The notes below the pieces were generated by a model that saw nothing but the letters and a program-made list of their open reading frames with translations, ran no database searches and had not been told where the DNA came from. From Acidobacteriaceae bacterium (GTDB lineage Bacteria > Acidobacteriota > Terriglobia > Terriglobales > Acidobacteriaceae): a DNA stretch of 45,664 bases. The stretch covers positions 1-45,664 of the forward strand of contig JASHQH010000284.1 of NCBI GenBank assembly GCA_030037635.1, written 5' to 3'. This document shows positions 1 through 8,109 of the stretch, piece by piece (the first letter of the stretch is position 1; each line of letters opens with the position of its first letter). A program made the position numbers and the translations under genes.

Positions 1-1965
1 GCCGAGGTCAAGCGCAAGGCTTATCGGGAATCGCTGGAGCAGAACCGCGGGGCGGTGCTGCTGTCGAAGGAGCTGGTCACTATCGATTGCCGCGTGCCGC
101 TCCCACTCAACCTGGGCGCAATGGAAACGCAGGAGCCCGACATCGAGTCCTGCCGCGCTCTGTTTACTGAGCTTGAGTTCACGTCGATGCTGCGCGAGCT
201 GGTGCCCGTGGTGAACGCAAGCGCAGCCGAACTGATCGACGAACCCACGCCGGAGCAATCCGCCGCGTTTTATGCGGCCGCGCGCCAGCATGGATTTGCC
301 TTGGCGCTCGATGCGGCCGAGCCCGTCGAAGACGAAGGAGAGGCCGATGCGCAGTCAGCCGCGCCGTCGCTGCTCGATGCGGCCGAGGCTGCCGAAAAGA
401 AAGTGCATTTCTCCGTGGGCGTTTCGGCCGATCCCGCGCGGGCACTGCGCCTGCCGCTCACCCCTGAGCTGCGCTCCCTGCTTGAAGACGCCGCCGTGCC
501 CAAGCGCGTGCACGACGGCAAGCTGGCGCTGCACGTCCTGGGGGAGCAAGGTGTCACGCTGCGCGGCGCCATCGACGACACCATGTTGCTTTCCTACGCG
601 CTCAATCCCACCCACGCAACACAGACGTTGGCCGACGTGGCTGCGCGCCACGGGCAAATGGCGACTGATTCCCTGCCCGCGGCGGCTGCAGCCATCCACG
701 CCCTCGCTCCTCTGTTGCGCGAAGAGGCGGAAAAAGCCGGCGTGCTCCGCGTTTACGTCGACATCGACTTGCCGCTGGCGCCTGTGCTGTATCGCATGGA
801 GCGGGCCGGGGTCAGGATTGACAGAGCTGCGCTCGGCAGCCTGTCGGCCCAGCTTGGTGCTGAGCTGACGCGCGTGGGTGACCGCATTTTCGAGCTCGCC
901 GGCGAACGCTTCAACATCAACTCGCCCAAACAGCTCGGCGTGGTGCTCTTTACCAAGCTGGCATTGCCGCCCCCGCCCAGCCGCGGCAAAAGCAAATCGG
1001 TATCTACCGCGCAGGATGTTCTGGAATTCCTGGCCGAGAAGCACGAAGTCCCGCGCCTGGTGCTCGAATATCGCCATCTTGCGAAATTGAAATCGAATTA
1101 CGTTGACGCGTTGCCGCTGCTCGCCGACGATGTGTCGCGCGTGCACACCACATTTCAGGCAGCGGGAACGGCCACCGGCCGACTCTCCTCCATCAATCCC
1201 AATCTGCAAAATATCCCAATTCGTACGGAGTTGGGGCGCGAGATTCGGGCTGCCTTTACTGCCGCGCCCGGAACCGAGCTGCTTTCGGCCGACTATTCGC
1301 AGATCGAGCTGCGGCTGTTGGCGCATTTCAGCGGCGATCCGCTGCTCACCCGCGCCTATACTGAAGGCGTCGACATTCATACCCTCACCGCCAGCGAAGT
1401 CTTTGGCGTTGCGGTCGACAAAATGGACAAAGAAACCCGCAATCGCGCCAAGGCTGTTAACTTCGGCATTGTCTACGGCATTTCAGCCTTCGGGCTGGCC
1501 GCGCAACTGGGAATTCCACAGGCCGAAGCCAAGGCCTACATCGACCGCTATTTCGCGCGTTACCAGGGCGTGCGCGCCTTTATCGAGAAAACTCTCGACG
1601 AGACGCGTCGCGCGGGCAGCGTGCGCACCATGTTCGGGCGCATGCGGCCCATCCCCGACATTGAAAGCCGCAATCCCAACCAGCGTGGCTTTGCCGAGCG
1701 CACGGCCATCAACACGCCGCTGCAAGGGACGGGCGCGGACCTGATCAAGCTGGCGATGATCTCGCTCGACCGCAAACTCGCAGAGCGCAAGCTCAAAACG
1801 CGCATGGTGCTGCAGGTGCACGACGAGCTGCTGTTCGAAGTTCCGCTCGACGAAAAAGACGAGGTGGCCAAACTGGTGCGCGCGGAGATGGAAGGTGTGG
1901 CTAAACTGAGCGTGCCGCTGGTCGCCGATCTGGCCTTCGGGCCCAACTGGCGCGATTTGAAGTAA
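1..1965 (+). CDS. polA: DNA polymerase I, 3' part (5' end outside window)
   Basis: Family A DNA polymerase for Okazaki-fragment maturation and repair. The reading frame is open from base 1, so the 5'-3' exonuclease domain lies mostly upstream; about 654 residues are visible. The polymerase signatures are intact: motif A LLSADYSQIELRLLAHFSGD (about 1274-1335), motif B RNRAKAVNFGIVYG (about 1438-1479) and motif C QVHDELLFEV (about 1813-1842). The middle 3'-5' exonuclease-like domain (about 180-720) looks degenerate. The expected DxE motif near its start reads ALDAAEP and is followed by an acidic, Ala-rich insert, although DTMLLSYALNPT survives. Proofreading is therefore probably lost, as in several bacterial PolI enzymes. 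The assignment is secure; loss of exonuclease activity is an inference. Confidence 0.97.
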   Translation, partial: AEVKRKAYRESLEQNRGAVLLSKELVTIDCRVPLPLNLGAMETQEPDIESCRALFTELEFTSMLRELVPVVNASAAELIDEPTPEQSAAFYAAARQHGFALALDAAEPVEDEGEADAQSAAPSLLDAAEAAEKKVHFSVGVSADPARALRLPLTPELRSLLEDAAVPKRVHDGKLALHVLGEQGVTLRGAIDDTMLLSYALNPTHATQTLADVAARHGQMATDSLPAAAAAIHALAPLLREEAEKAGVLRVYVDIDLPLAPVLYRMERAGVRIDRAALGSLSAQLGAELTRVGDRIFELAGERFNINSPKQLGVVLFTKLALPPPPSRGKSKSVSTAQDVLEFLAEKHEVPRLVLEYRHLAKLKSNYVDALPLLADDVSRVHTTFQAAGTATGRLSSINPNLQNIPIRTELGREIRAAFTAAPGTELLSADYSQIELRLLAHFSGDPLLTRAYTEGVDIHTLTASEVFGVAVDKMDKETRNRAKAVNFGIVYGISAFGLAAQLGIPQAEAKAYIDRYFARYQGVRAFIEKTLDETRRAGSVRTMFGRMRPIPDIESRNPNQRGFAERTAINTPLQGTGADLIKLAMISLDRKLAERKLKTRMVLQVHDELLFEVPLDEKDEVAKLVRAEMEGVAKLSVPLVADLAFGPNWRDLK

Positions 1966-2022
1966 GGGGCTCGCGGATGCCGCAACCAGCGGCAATGTGC
2001 CGGGCCCAGAGAGGAGAACGCG

Positions 2023-4047
2023 ATGAGCAAATTGAACCGGAGAGATTTCACGAAGCAGCTTGCCGCAATCCCGGTGGGATTGGCAGCCGCGCCAGTCGTA
2101 CTCGGTCAGACCGCAACCGCGGCGTCTGGCCAGGCCGCGCCGCCGAACCCTGCGCCGCAGATAAAGGCACCCGCGGCTGCACCCGCGCATAAGCCGCGTG
2201 GAGTTACGGAAGAGTCTGAGGCCTTTGCCGCGCCGCTCGTATTCGCGCGCAACGATGTCAAGCCCGTCATCCTGCCGTTCCGCCTCGATGAGGTCACGCT
2301 CGAAGACGGGCCTTTGCTCTCGGCGCGCGACTGGGATCGCGGCTTCATCATGCGCTTGCCCAATGATCGCCTGCTGCATAACTTCAGAGTGAATGCATCA
2401 CTGCCGTCCAACGCCGTACCGCTGGGCGGGTGGGAGGATCCCAAGTGCGAGCTGCGCGGGCACTTTGTGGGGCACTATCTTTCGGCCTGCGCGCTGCTCT
2501 ACGCCGCCACTGGCGACTTAGCCGTCAAGGCCAAGGCCGACGAGCTGGTGTCGGGCCTAGCCCAGTGCCAGGACGCTCTTAACCAGAACGGCTACCTCAG
2601 CGCCTTTCCCAGCGAATTCTTTGACCGGCTCGACCGCCTTGAAAAAGTGTGGGCTCCTTATTACACGCTGCATAAGATCATGGCCGGGTTGCTCGACATG
2701 AAGACGCTGGCCGGCAGCGATCAGGCGCTCGACGTAGCGGTGAAGTTCGCCGGATGGGTGGACGCATGGACAGCGTCAAAAACCGAAGAGCACATGCAGG
2801 AGATTCTCAACACTGAATACGGAGGCATGAACGAGGTTCTCTACAACCTTGCCGCGGTGACCGGCGACGACCGCTGGGCGCGCACCGGCGACTGCTTTAC
2901 CAAGAAGATTTTCTTCAATCCTCTGGCCGCACGGCGCGATGAGTTGAAGGGCCTGCACATGAACACGCACGTTCCCCAGGTGATTGGAGCGGCGCGGCGC
3001 TACGAGCTCACCTCCGATTACCGCTTTGCCGACGTGAGCCGCTTCTTCTTCGAGACAGTCAGCGAAGCTCGCACCTACGCCACGGGCGGCTCAAGCAACG
3101 ATGAGCATTGGCTGGTTGAACCGTATCATCTGGCCGCGGAGATGAAGGTGAGCGCCAACCACCAGGAGTGCTGCTGCGCCTACAACATGATGAAACTCAC
3201 GCGGCATCTCTACGGCTGGAGCGGCGACCCGCGGCTCATCGATTATTATGAGCGCGCCCTCGTGAATCACCGGCTAGGCGCCATCGAGCCCGAGACGGGA
3301 CACACCACCTACTTCCTTTCGCTCGCCCCGGGCGCGTGGAAGACGATTTGCACTGAGGATGACAGCTTCTGGTGCTGCACGGGCACGGGCCTGGAAGAAT
3401 TCACCAAGCTCAACGACACCATCTACTATCACGACGACAATTCGCTGTTCGTCAACCTTTACTTTGCTTCGACGGTTCGTTGGCGCGAGCGCGGCGTTGT
3501 CCTGCGCCAGAAGACGAACTTCCCTGCGAGCGGCCGCAGCGAGCTGGCGATCGAAGAGTCGCCGGCTTCCGCCTGGACGCTGCGCATCCGTATTCCGGCC
3601 TGGACCTCCGTCGACAATACTGTGATCCTCAACGGCAAGCGCCTTGAGGCGGCAGGCATGCCGGGAAGCTACCTCAGCTTGACGCGCGCCTGGAAGGCGG
3701 GAGACCGCGTGGAGCTGGATCTGCCCATGCGCCTGACGGCCGAACCGCTGGCCGACGATCGCACGCAGCAGGCGTTCCTGTTTGGGCCGGTGGTGCTTGC
3801 AGGGCAATTCCCCAAGACGGGGCTGAGCGACAAGCTGCTGCACGGGGACGAGGGCCCTGAGGTCAGGCTGGCGTCTCCGGTTGACGTGCCCGCACTGAAA
3901 GCGGCGGGCGACGACCCCGCACAGTGGATCAAGCCGGTTGCCGGCGAGGTGCTCGGCTTCAGGACCACGGGGCAAGCAGAGGATGTGACTCTCAAACCCT
4001 TCAACCAGAGCTTTCAGCGTTTCGCCGTGTACTGGACAGTATCGTGA
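2023..4047 (+). CDS. Tat-exported GH127 (DUF1680) beta-L-arabinofuranosidase-like hydrolase
   Basis: A 674-residue glycoside hydrolase of the GH127 type, whose characterised members release beta-L-arabinofuranose from plant glycoproteins and oligosaccharides. The N-terminus carries a twin-arginine motif (NRRDFTKQ) and a short hydrophobic stretch ending near VVLGQ, so it is probably exported folded, consistent with a metal site. The family's Zn/Cys catalytic layout is visible: E382-x-C384 in HQECCCAYNM, the C451-C452 pair in FWCCTGTG, and E366 sixteen residues before E382, the same spacing as the acid/base and zinc-ligand Glu in the characterised enzyme HypBA1 (from memory). GHFVGHYLSA is another family block. 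A Shine-Dalgarno (gagaggagaa) precedes ATG 2023. It lies 57 bp after polA and is probably unrelated to it functionally. The sugar substrate is inferred. Confidence 0.9.
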   Translation: MSKLNRRDFTKQLAAIPVGLAAAPVVLGQTATAASGQAAPPNPAPQIKAPAAAPAHKPRGVTEESEAFAAPLVFARNDVKPVILPFRLDEVTLEDGPLLSARDWDRGFIMRLPNDRLLHNFRVNASLPSNAVPLGGWEDPKCELRGHFVGHYLSACALLYAATGDLAVKAKADELVSGLAQCQDALNQNGYLSAFPSEFFDRLDRLEKVWAPYYTLHKIMAGLLDMKTLAGSDQALDVAVKFAGWVDAWTASKTEEHMQEILNTEYGGMNEVLYNLAAVTGDDRWARTGDCFTKKIFFNPLAARRDELKGLHMNTHVPQVIGAARRYELTSDYRFADVSRFFFETVSEARTYATGGSSNDEHWLVEPYHLAAEMKVSANHQECCCAYNMMKLTRHLYGWSGDPRLIDYYERALVNHRLGAIEPETGHTTYFLSLAPGAWKTICTEDDSFWCCTGTGLEEFTKLNDTIYYHDDNSLFVNLYFASTVRWRERGVVLRQKTNFPASGRSELAIEESPASAWTLRIRIPAWTSVDNTVILNGKRLEAAGMPGSYLSLTRAWKAGDRVELDLPMRLTAEPLADDRTQQAFLFGPVVLAGQFPKTGLSDKLLHGDEGPEVRLASPVDVPALKAAGDDPAQWIKPVAGEVLGFRTTGQAEDVTLKPFNQSFQRFAVYWTVS

Positions 4048-4070
4048 GAGCGCGGTAACGCCGGCTCCGG

Positions 4071-4331
4071 TTACAAAAGCTCTCCGCTTTCGATCGACCG
4101 GAGCAGCTCGTCGTATTGTTCAAGCAGCGTCTGCTGCGATTGCGACAGCACGCGGCTAATGTCTTCCTTCTTGCTCTCCCAGACCTCGTCAAAGGTCGGA
4201 TCGAGGCCACGCACGGTCTCAGAAAGCACGGCAATCCGCGCGGAAAGCTCAGAAATTTGCCGGGCCTGCGACTTCAGCATCCTCACCGTAAACGCCAAGG
4301 CGGCACGCAGCTTTGCCAAGGTTTCGTCCAT
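4071..4331 (-). CDS. small coiled-coil protein, function unknown
   Basis: An 86-residue soluble protein, highly charged and predicted helical throughout (heptad-like pattern in residues 12-45 and 55-83), with no cysteine, signal peptide or membrane segment. I do not recognise the family. I chose ATG 4329-4331 because a strong AGGAGG lies just upstream on the minus strand; a longer frame reaching to 4427 would run into the argR control region and has no such site. It is transcribed towards GH127 and diverges from argR, with about 90 bp between its start and the ARG boxes. ArgR binding could therefore in principle affect it too. Confidence 0.7.
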   Translation of the reverse strand: MDETLAKLRAALAFTVRMLKSQARQISELSARIAVLSETVRGLDPTFDEVWESKKEDISRVLSQSQQTLLEQYDELLRSIESGELL

Positions 4332-4421
4332 CCGGCTCCTCCTCTTTGACTTCGATCCGCGCTTTTCACGATTGTCGCTGATCCCGCATCCAGCAGGTAA
4401 CCCGTCCCCTAGAAATAAAGC

Positions 4422-4457
4422 TTGCATACTTATTCAGGTCCGTTGTATATTTATTCA
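4422..4457 (+). promoter_or_regulatory. tandem ARG boxes overlapping a sigma70-like promoter of the arg operon
   Basis: Two 15-bp direct copies, TTGCATACTTATTCA (4422-4436) and TTGTATATTTATTCA (4443-4457), start exactly 21 bp apart. Read on the other strand they are TGAATAAGTATGCAA and TGAATAAATATACAA, close to the ArgR/AhrC operator consensus (TGAATAAAAATkCA). A -35-like TTGCAT (4422-4427) and a -10-like TATATT (4446-4451) with an 18-bp spacer lie within the boxes, so bound repressor would block RNA polymerase. The predicted start (about 4458) leaves a leader of about 46 nt before argR. Box identity is strong by pattern; binding is inferred. Confidence 0.82.
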
Positions 4458-4503
4458 AGCGCGGTTTCCGCCCGGCGGGCCGCGCCTTTGCTTTGCTTCA
4501 AAG

Positions 4504-4965
4504 ATGAAGACGGAACGCCTCAATGTGATCCGCGAAGTGCTTACCCGGACGCCGGTGGCGAGCCAGGATGAGCTGCGCCGCAAGCTGCGGCGCCGCGGTA
4601 TCCACGTGACTCAGGCCACGCTCTCGCGCGACATGCACGAGCTGCGTCTTTCCAAGGGCCCCAGCGGGTATGCGCTTCCCAACGGCAACGGCGTAGTCAT
4701 GGTTGCCGCGGCCGAAGACGACGCGCCTCCATCGCTGGCCGAAATGCTGGAAAGCCTTGGCTTGCGCGTGCGCCGGGCCATGAACCAGGTGGTGGTGCGC
4801 ACGGCGATGGGGGGTGCGCAGCCGGTGGCCGCGGCACTGGACCGCGAGGGCTGGGCTGAGATGGTGGGCACCATCGCCGGCGACGACACAGTGCTGGTGA
4901 TCTGCGCCGACCCGAAGAGTGCGGGCGAGGTGGAATCGCGGATAAGGGCGATGCTGGGCGCATGA
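4504..4965 (+). CDS. argR: arginine repressor ArgR/AhrC
   Basis: A 153-residue transcriptional regulator that binds ARG boxes as an arginine-loaded hexamer. The N-terminal winged helix (about 1-65) contains the family motif QATLSRDMHELRL. The C-terminal oligomerisation and arginine-binding domain (about 80-153) ends with the conserved GTIAGDDTVLVI. ATG 4504 gives the normal family length (about 150 aa); the frame is open further upstream, but that stretch is the operator/promoter region. The gene is first in the arg operon and directly downstream of two ARG boxes, so it should repress itself and the whole biosynthetic operon. Its stop overlaps the argC start (ATGA). Confidence 0.96.
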   Translation: MKTERLNVIREVLTRTPVASQDELRRKLRRRGIHVTQATLSRDMHELRLSKGPSGYALPNGNGVVMVAAAEDDAPPSLAEMLESLGLRVRRAMNQVVVRTAMGGAQPVAAALDREGWAEMVGTIAGDDTVLVICADPKSAGEVESRIRAMLGA

Positions 4966-6029
4966 CGAAAACGATCCAAACCGCGATGGTGGGAGTGACG
5001 GGTTACGCGGGCGCTGAGCTGGCGCGCCTGCTGCTGCACCATCCGCACCTCAAGGGCAAGCCGCCGGTGTTCGCTGGGCGCGTGGACGCAAAAGACCTCG
5101 AGCACGGCGGCATTTCGCTCACCGAAGTTCATCCGCAGCTGGCCGACAACAATGGCGCCGCCGGCTTGAAGCTGGAGCCATTTTCCTGGGAGCTGCTCAG
5201 CGCGCTGGGTGTCGAGGTGCTGTTTCTGGCCACGCCTCACGAGCAGTCGCGCGAATGGGTTCCCGAGGCGTTGGAGCGCGGGCTGCGCGTGATCGATCTA
5301 AGCGGAGCGTGGCGGCTGGCTGAAGCGGATCATCGCGCCGTTTATGCCTTTGCCGACGATGGAACCGAGCTGGCAGCGGCCACGCAGGCCCAAGCCGTGT
5401 ACGGCATGCCCGAGCTGCATCGCGAGCGGATCGCCGGAGCGCGGCTGGTTGCCAATCCCGGCTGCTACGCAACATCGATTATTCTCGCGCTAAAGCCTCT
5501 GGTTGCCGCAGGGCTTATCGATCTACGCCACGGAATTGTTGCCGACGCCAAAAGTGGGGTGAGCGGGGCGGGAAAACCGCCCACGCCAAGAACGCATTAT
5601 ATGTACGCGGCCGACAATCTATCGCTCTACAGTGTCTTCAGCCACCGTCACACCGGCGAGCTGCTGGAGCAGATCGGCATCGGGCAATGCGACATTATGT
5701 TTACGCCGCATCTGCTGCCCATCCCGCGCGGCATTCTCTCCACGATTTACGTGCAATTCAAGAAGGCGCAGACGCGCGAGAGTGTGGCCGGCGTGTATCG
5801 CGAGTTTTTCGCGGGCAGCCCCATGGTGCGGCTCTACGACAAGGCGCTGCCGCAGATTCAATATTCGGTGCGCACTAACTATGCCGACATCGGGTTTCAG
5901 CTCGATGCCGGCGGCACGCGCGCCGTCATCGTCAGTTGTCTTGACAATTTGCTCAAGGGCGCAGCCGGTCAGGCGGTGCAGAACCTGAACTTGATGCTCG
6001 GCCGACCCGAATCGGAGGGTCTGGCATGA
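4962..6029 (+). CDS. argC: N-acetyl-gamma-glutamyl-phosphate reductase
   Basis: A 355-residue cytosolic NADPH-dependent reductase, third step of the acetylated arginine pathway (N-acetylglutamyl phosphate to N-acetylglutamate semialdehyde). The N-terminal Rossmann motif GVTGYAGAEL (residues 11-20), the catalytic cysteine block NPGCYATS (about 5455-5478) and the later HRHTGEL histidine motif are all present. Length matches the family. It overlaps argR by 4 bp (ATGA), indicating translational coupling, and is followed by argB after 22 bp. Confidence 0.96.
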   Translation: MTKTIQTAMVGVTGYAGAELARLLLHHPHLKGKPPVFAGRVDAKDLEHGGISLTEVHPQLADNNGAAGLKLEPFSWELLSALGVEVLFLATPHEQSREWVPEALERGLRVIDLSGAWRLAEADHRAVYAFADDGTELAAATQAQAVYGMPELHRERIAGARLVANPGCYATSIILALKPLVAAGLIDLRHGIVADAKSGVSGAGKPPTPRTHYMYAADNLSLYSVFSHRHTGELLEQIGIGQCDIMFTPHLLPIPRGILSTIYVQFKKAQTRESVAGVYREFFAGSPMVRLYDKALPQIQYSVRTNYADIGFQLDAGGTRAVIVSCLDNLLKGAAGQAVQNLNLMLGRPESEGLA

Positions 6030-6051
6030 AGCTCGCCACGGAGGGGCGCGC

Positions 6052-6834
6052 ATGAGGTACGTAGTCAAACTAGGCGGCGTGGGCCTTGAAGATCCTGCGC
6101 TGCTCGAGGGGTGCATGCGCGCCATCGCCGAGCTGGTGCGCGACGGCAACCAGGTGGCCGTGGTGCACGGCGGCGGTGTGCAGTTGACGCGCACGCTCGA
6201 AGCGCTGGGCAAGCGGAGCGAGTTTATTGACGGCCTGCGCGTGACCGACGCGGAAACCCGCGACGCCGCGCTGATGGTTTTTGCGGGCCGCGTAAACAAG
6301 GGACTGGTGGCCGCGCTGGGTGCGCTGGGCCAGCCGGCTGTCGGCCTTTCCGGCGGTGATGGCTTGCTTTTCCGGGCACGCAAAAAACGAACCGCGCCCG
6401 ATCTCGGTTACGTGGGCGAAATCGCCGCCAGCGATCCGCGCTGGATCGAGGCCGTCTGGCAGTTGAACGGCGTGCCGGTGCTGTGCTCCATGGCGCTGGG
6501 CTTCGACGGCGAGTACTACAACATCAACGCCGACGAGATGGCCGCGGCCTGCGCCGTGGCCTGCCGCGCTGATGCGCTGGTATTTCTCACCGACGTTCCC
6601 GGCGTAAAGGGCGCCAACGGCGAGGTGCTACGCTGGCTTTCCATCGATCAGATTGCCGAGATGACCAAGAGCGCCATCATCTCGGGCGGCATGTTGCCCA
6701 AGCTGGGCGCCTGCCGCGAAGCGCTCTTGAACGGTGTGAAGCGCGTGCGCATTTTGCCGGCTGAAGCTGCCGGCTCGCTTCCTGATCTGTGCAGCGCGCG
6801 CGTGGTGCATGGCACTGAAGTGATGGTGGCTTAA
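6052..6834 (+). CDS. argB: acetylglutamate kinase
   Basis: A 260-residue amino-acid kinase that phosphorylates N-acetylglutamate, second pathway step. Visible motifs are the N-terminal KLGG nucleotide-binding turn, VVHGGGVQLTRTLE, the substrate-loop signature GLRVTDAETRDAALMVFAG, NINADEMAAACA and FLTDVPGVKG. It is of the short type without the N-terminal helix typical of arginine-inhibited hexameric kinases, so feedback inhibition of this enzyme is less likely (inference). In the operon it is spaced 22 bp from argC and 24 bp from argD. Confidence 0.95.
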   Translation: MRYVVKLGGVGLEDPALLEGCMRAIAELVRDGNQVAVVHGGGVQLTRTLEALGKRSEFIDGLRVTDAETRDAALMVFAGRVNKGLVAALGALGQPAVGLSGGDGLLFRARKKRTAPDLGYVGEIAASDPRWIEAVWQLNGVPVLCSMALGFDGEYYNINADEMAAACAVACRADALVFLTDVPGVKGANGEVLRWLSIDQIAEMTKSAIISGGMLPKLGACREALLNGVKRVRILPAEAAGSLPDLCSARVVHGTEVMVA

Positions 6835-6858
6835 GGATAAGGAGGTTGGTTCAACAGA

Positions 6859-8109
6859 ATGGCGAAACTCGAAGAAATTCGCGCCGCTGAAGCACGGCTG
6901 CTGCTTTCTACCTACGACAGGAACCCCATCCTGTTTGTCGGCGGCGAAGGCGTGCACATCATTGACGAGAACGGTACGAGATACCTTGATCTGCTCACCG
7001 GCATCGGTGTCAACGCCCTGGGCTACAACCACCCCGCGATTGCCGGCACCATCGCGCGCCAGAGCCAAAAGCTCATTCACACCTCGAACGTCTACTACCA
7101 CGAGGGCCAAGCAGAACTAGCCGTTCGCCTGACCGAACGCACCGGCCTCGACCGCGTGTTCTTCGCGAACAGCGGAACGGAGGCCTGGGAGGGCGCGCTC
7201 AAACTGGCGCGCGCTTACGCCGGATTGAAGCGCAGCGAGGGCGCCAAGGTCGGAACCAAATTTCTCGCTCTCGAACAGAGCTTTCACGGCCGTACCTTCG
7301 GATCGATGTCGACCACTTACAAGGAAAAGTACCGCACGCCGTTTGCTCCCGTGGTTCCCGGTGTCGAATTCGTGCGCTTCAACGATGTCGCCGACTTGCG
7401 CGCAAAATTTTCCAGCGAGGTTTGCGCCATCCTCGTCGAAGCCATCCAGGGCGAGGGCGGCATCCGGCCGCTCACGCAGGAGTTTTTTGCAGAAGCACGC
7501 GCACTCGCCGACTCCGCCGGCGCATTGCTTGTAGCAGACGAGATTCAATCGGGCATGGGCCGCACCGGCAAATGGTGCGCCTACCAGCACTACGGCATCA
7601 TGCCTGATGTAACCACGCTTGCCAAACCTCTGGCAGGCGGGCTTCCTCTTGGAGCAGTTCTGTGCACTGAAGAAGTGGCGCGCGTCATGCACGCCGGCAT
7701 GCACGGATCGACATTCGGCGGAGGCCCGCTGGCCTGCGCAGTCGGCATTGCCGTCATCGACAGCATCGAGAAGCAAGGATTGCTCAAACACAACACTGAA
7801 GTCGGAGATTATTTTCAGCAACGCCTGCGCCGGCTGGCCACGCGCCACGAAACCATTGTCGATGTGCGCGGACGCGGCCTGATGCTTGCCGCTGAGCTCG
7901 ATTCGGCCGATCTGGCCAAGCTCACCGTGGCCGAGATGCTCAAGCGCGGCATTCTCATCAACTGCACCAGCGACACTGTGTTGCGCTTCCTGCCGCCGTA
8001 CATCCTGGAGCACAGCCACGTCGACACGGCCATTGCTGCGCTCGACGAAATTTTTACCCAACACGCCGCAACGCACAGCGCGCAATCAGGAGGAAAGCAA
8101 CATGGCTAG
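6859..8109 (+). CDS. argD: acetylornithine aminotransferase
   Basis: A 416-residue class III PLP-dependent aminotransferase that converts N-acetylglutamate semialdehyde to N-acetylornithine with glutamate. Family signatures include YLDLLTGIGVNALGYNHP near the N-terminus, FFANSGTEAWEGALKLAR, LVADEIQSGMGRTGKWCA, and the PLP-lysine region TLAKPLAGGLPLGA. RBS AAGGAGG lies before ATG 6859. ArgD enzymes often also serve lysine synthesis as succinyl-DAP aminotransferases; sequence alone cannot exclude that here. The 3' end overlaps argF by 8 bp. Confidence 0.95.
   Translation: MAKLEEIRAAEARLLLSTYDRNPILFVGGEGVHIIDENGTRYLDLLTGIGVNALGYNHPAIAGTIARQSQKLIHTSNVYYHEGQAELAVRLTERTGLDRVFFANSGTEAWEGALKLARAYAGLKRSEGAKVGTKFLALEQSFHGRTFGSMSTTYKEKYRTPFAPVVPGVEFVRFNDVADLRAKFSSEVCAILVEAIQGEGGIRPLTQEFFAEARALADSAGALLVADEIQSGMGRTGKWCAYQHYGIMPDVTTLAKPLAGGLPLGAVLCTEEVARVMHAGMHGSTFGGGPLACAVGIAVIDSIEKQGLLKHNTEVGDYFQQRLRRLATRHETIVDVRGRGLMLAAELDSADLAKLTVAEMLKRGILINCTSDTVLRFLPPYILEHSHVDTAIAALDEIFTQHAATHSAQSGGKQHG

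Noticed and set aside
355-1380. 341-codon minus-strand frame opposite polA
   Set aside because: Antisense shadow of the polA coding sequence.
4159-4503. N-terminal extension of argR
   Set aside because: The open frame continues upstream but crosses the ARG boxes, the promoter and the opposite small gene; ATG 4504 gives the normal ArgR length.
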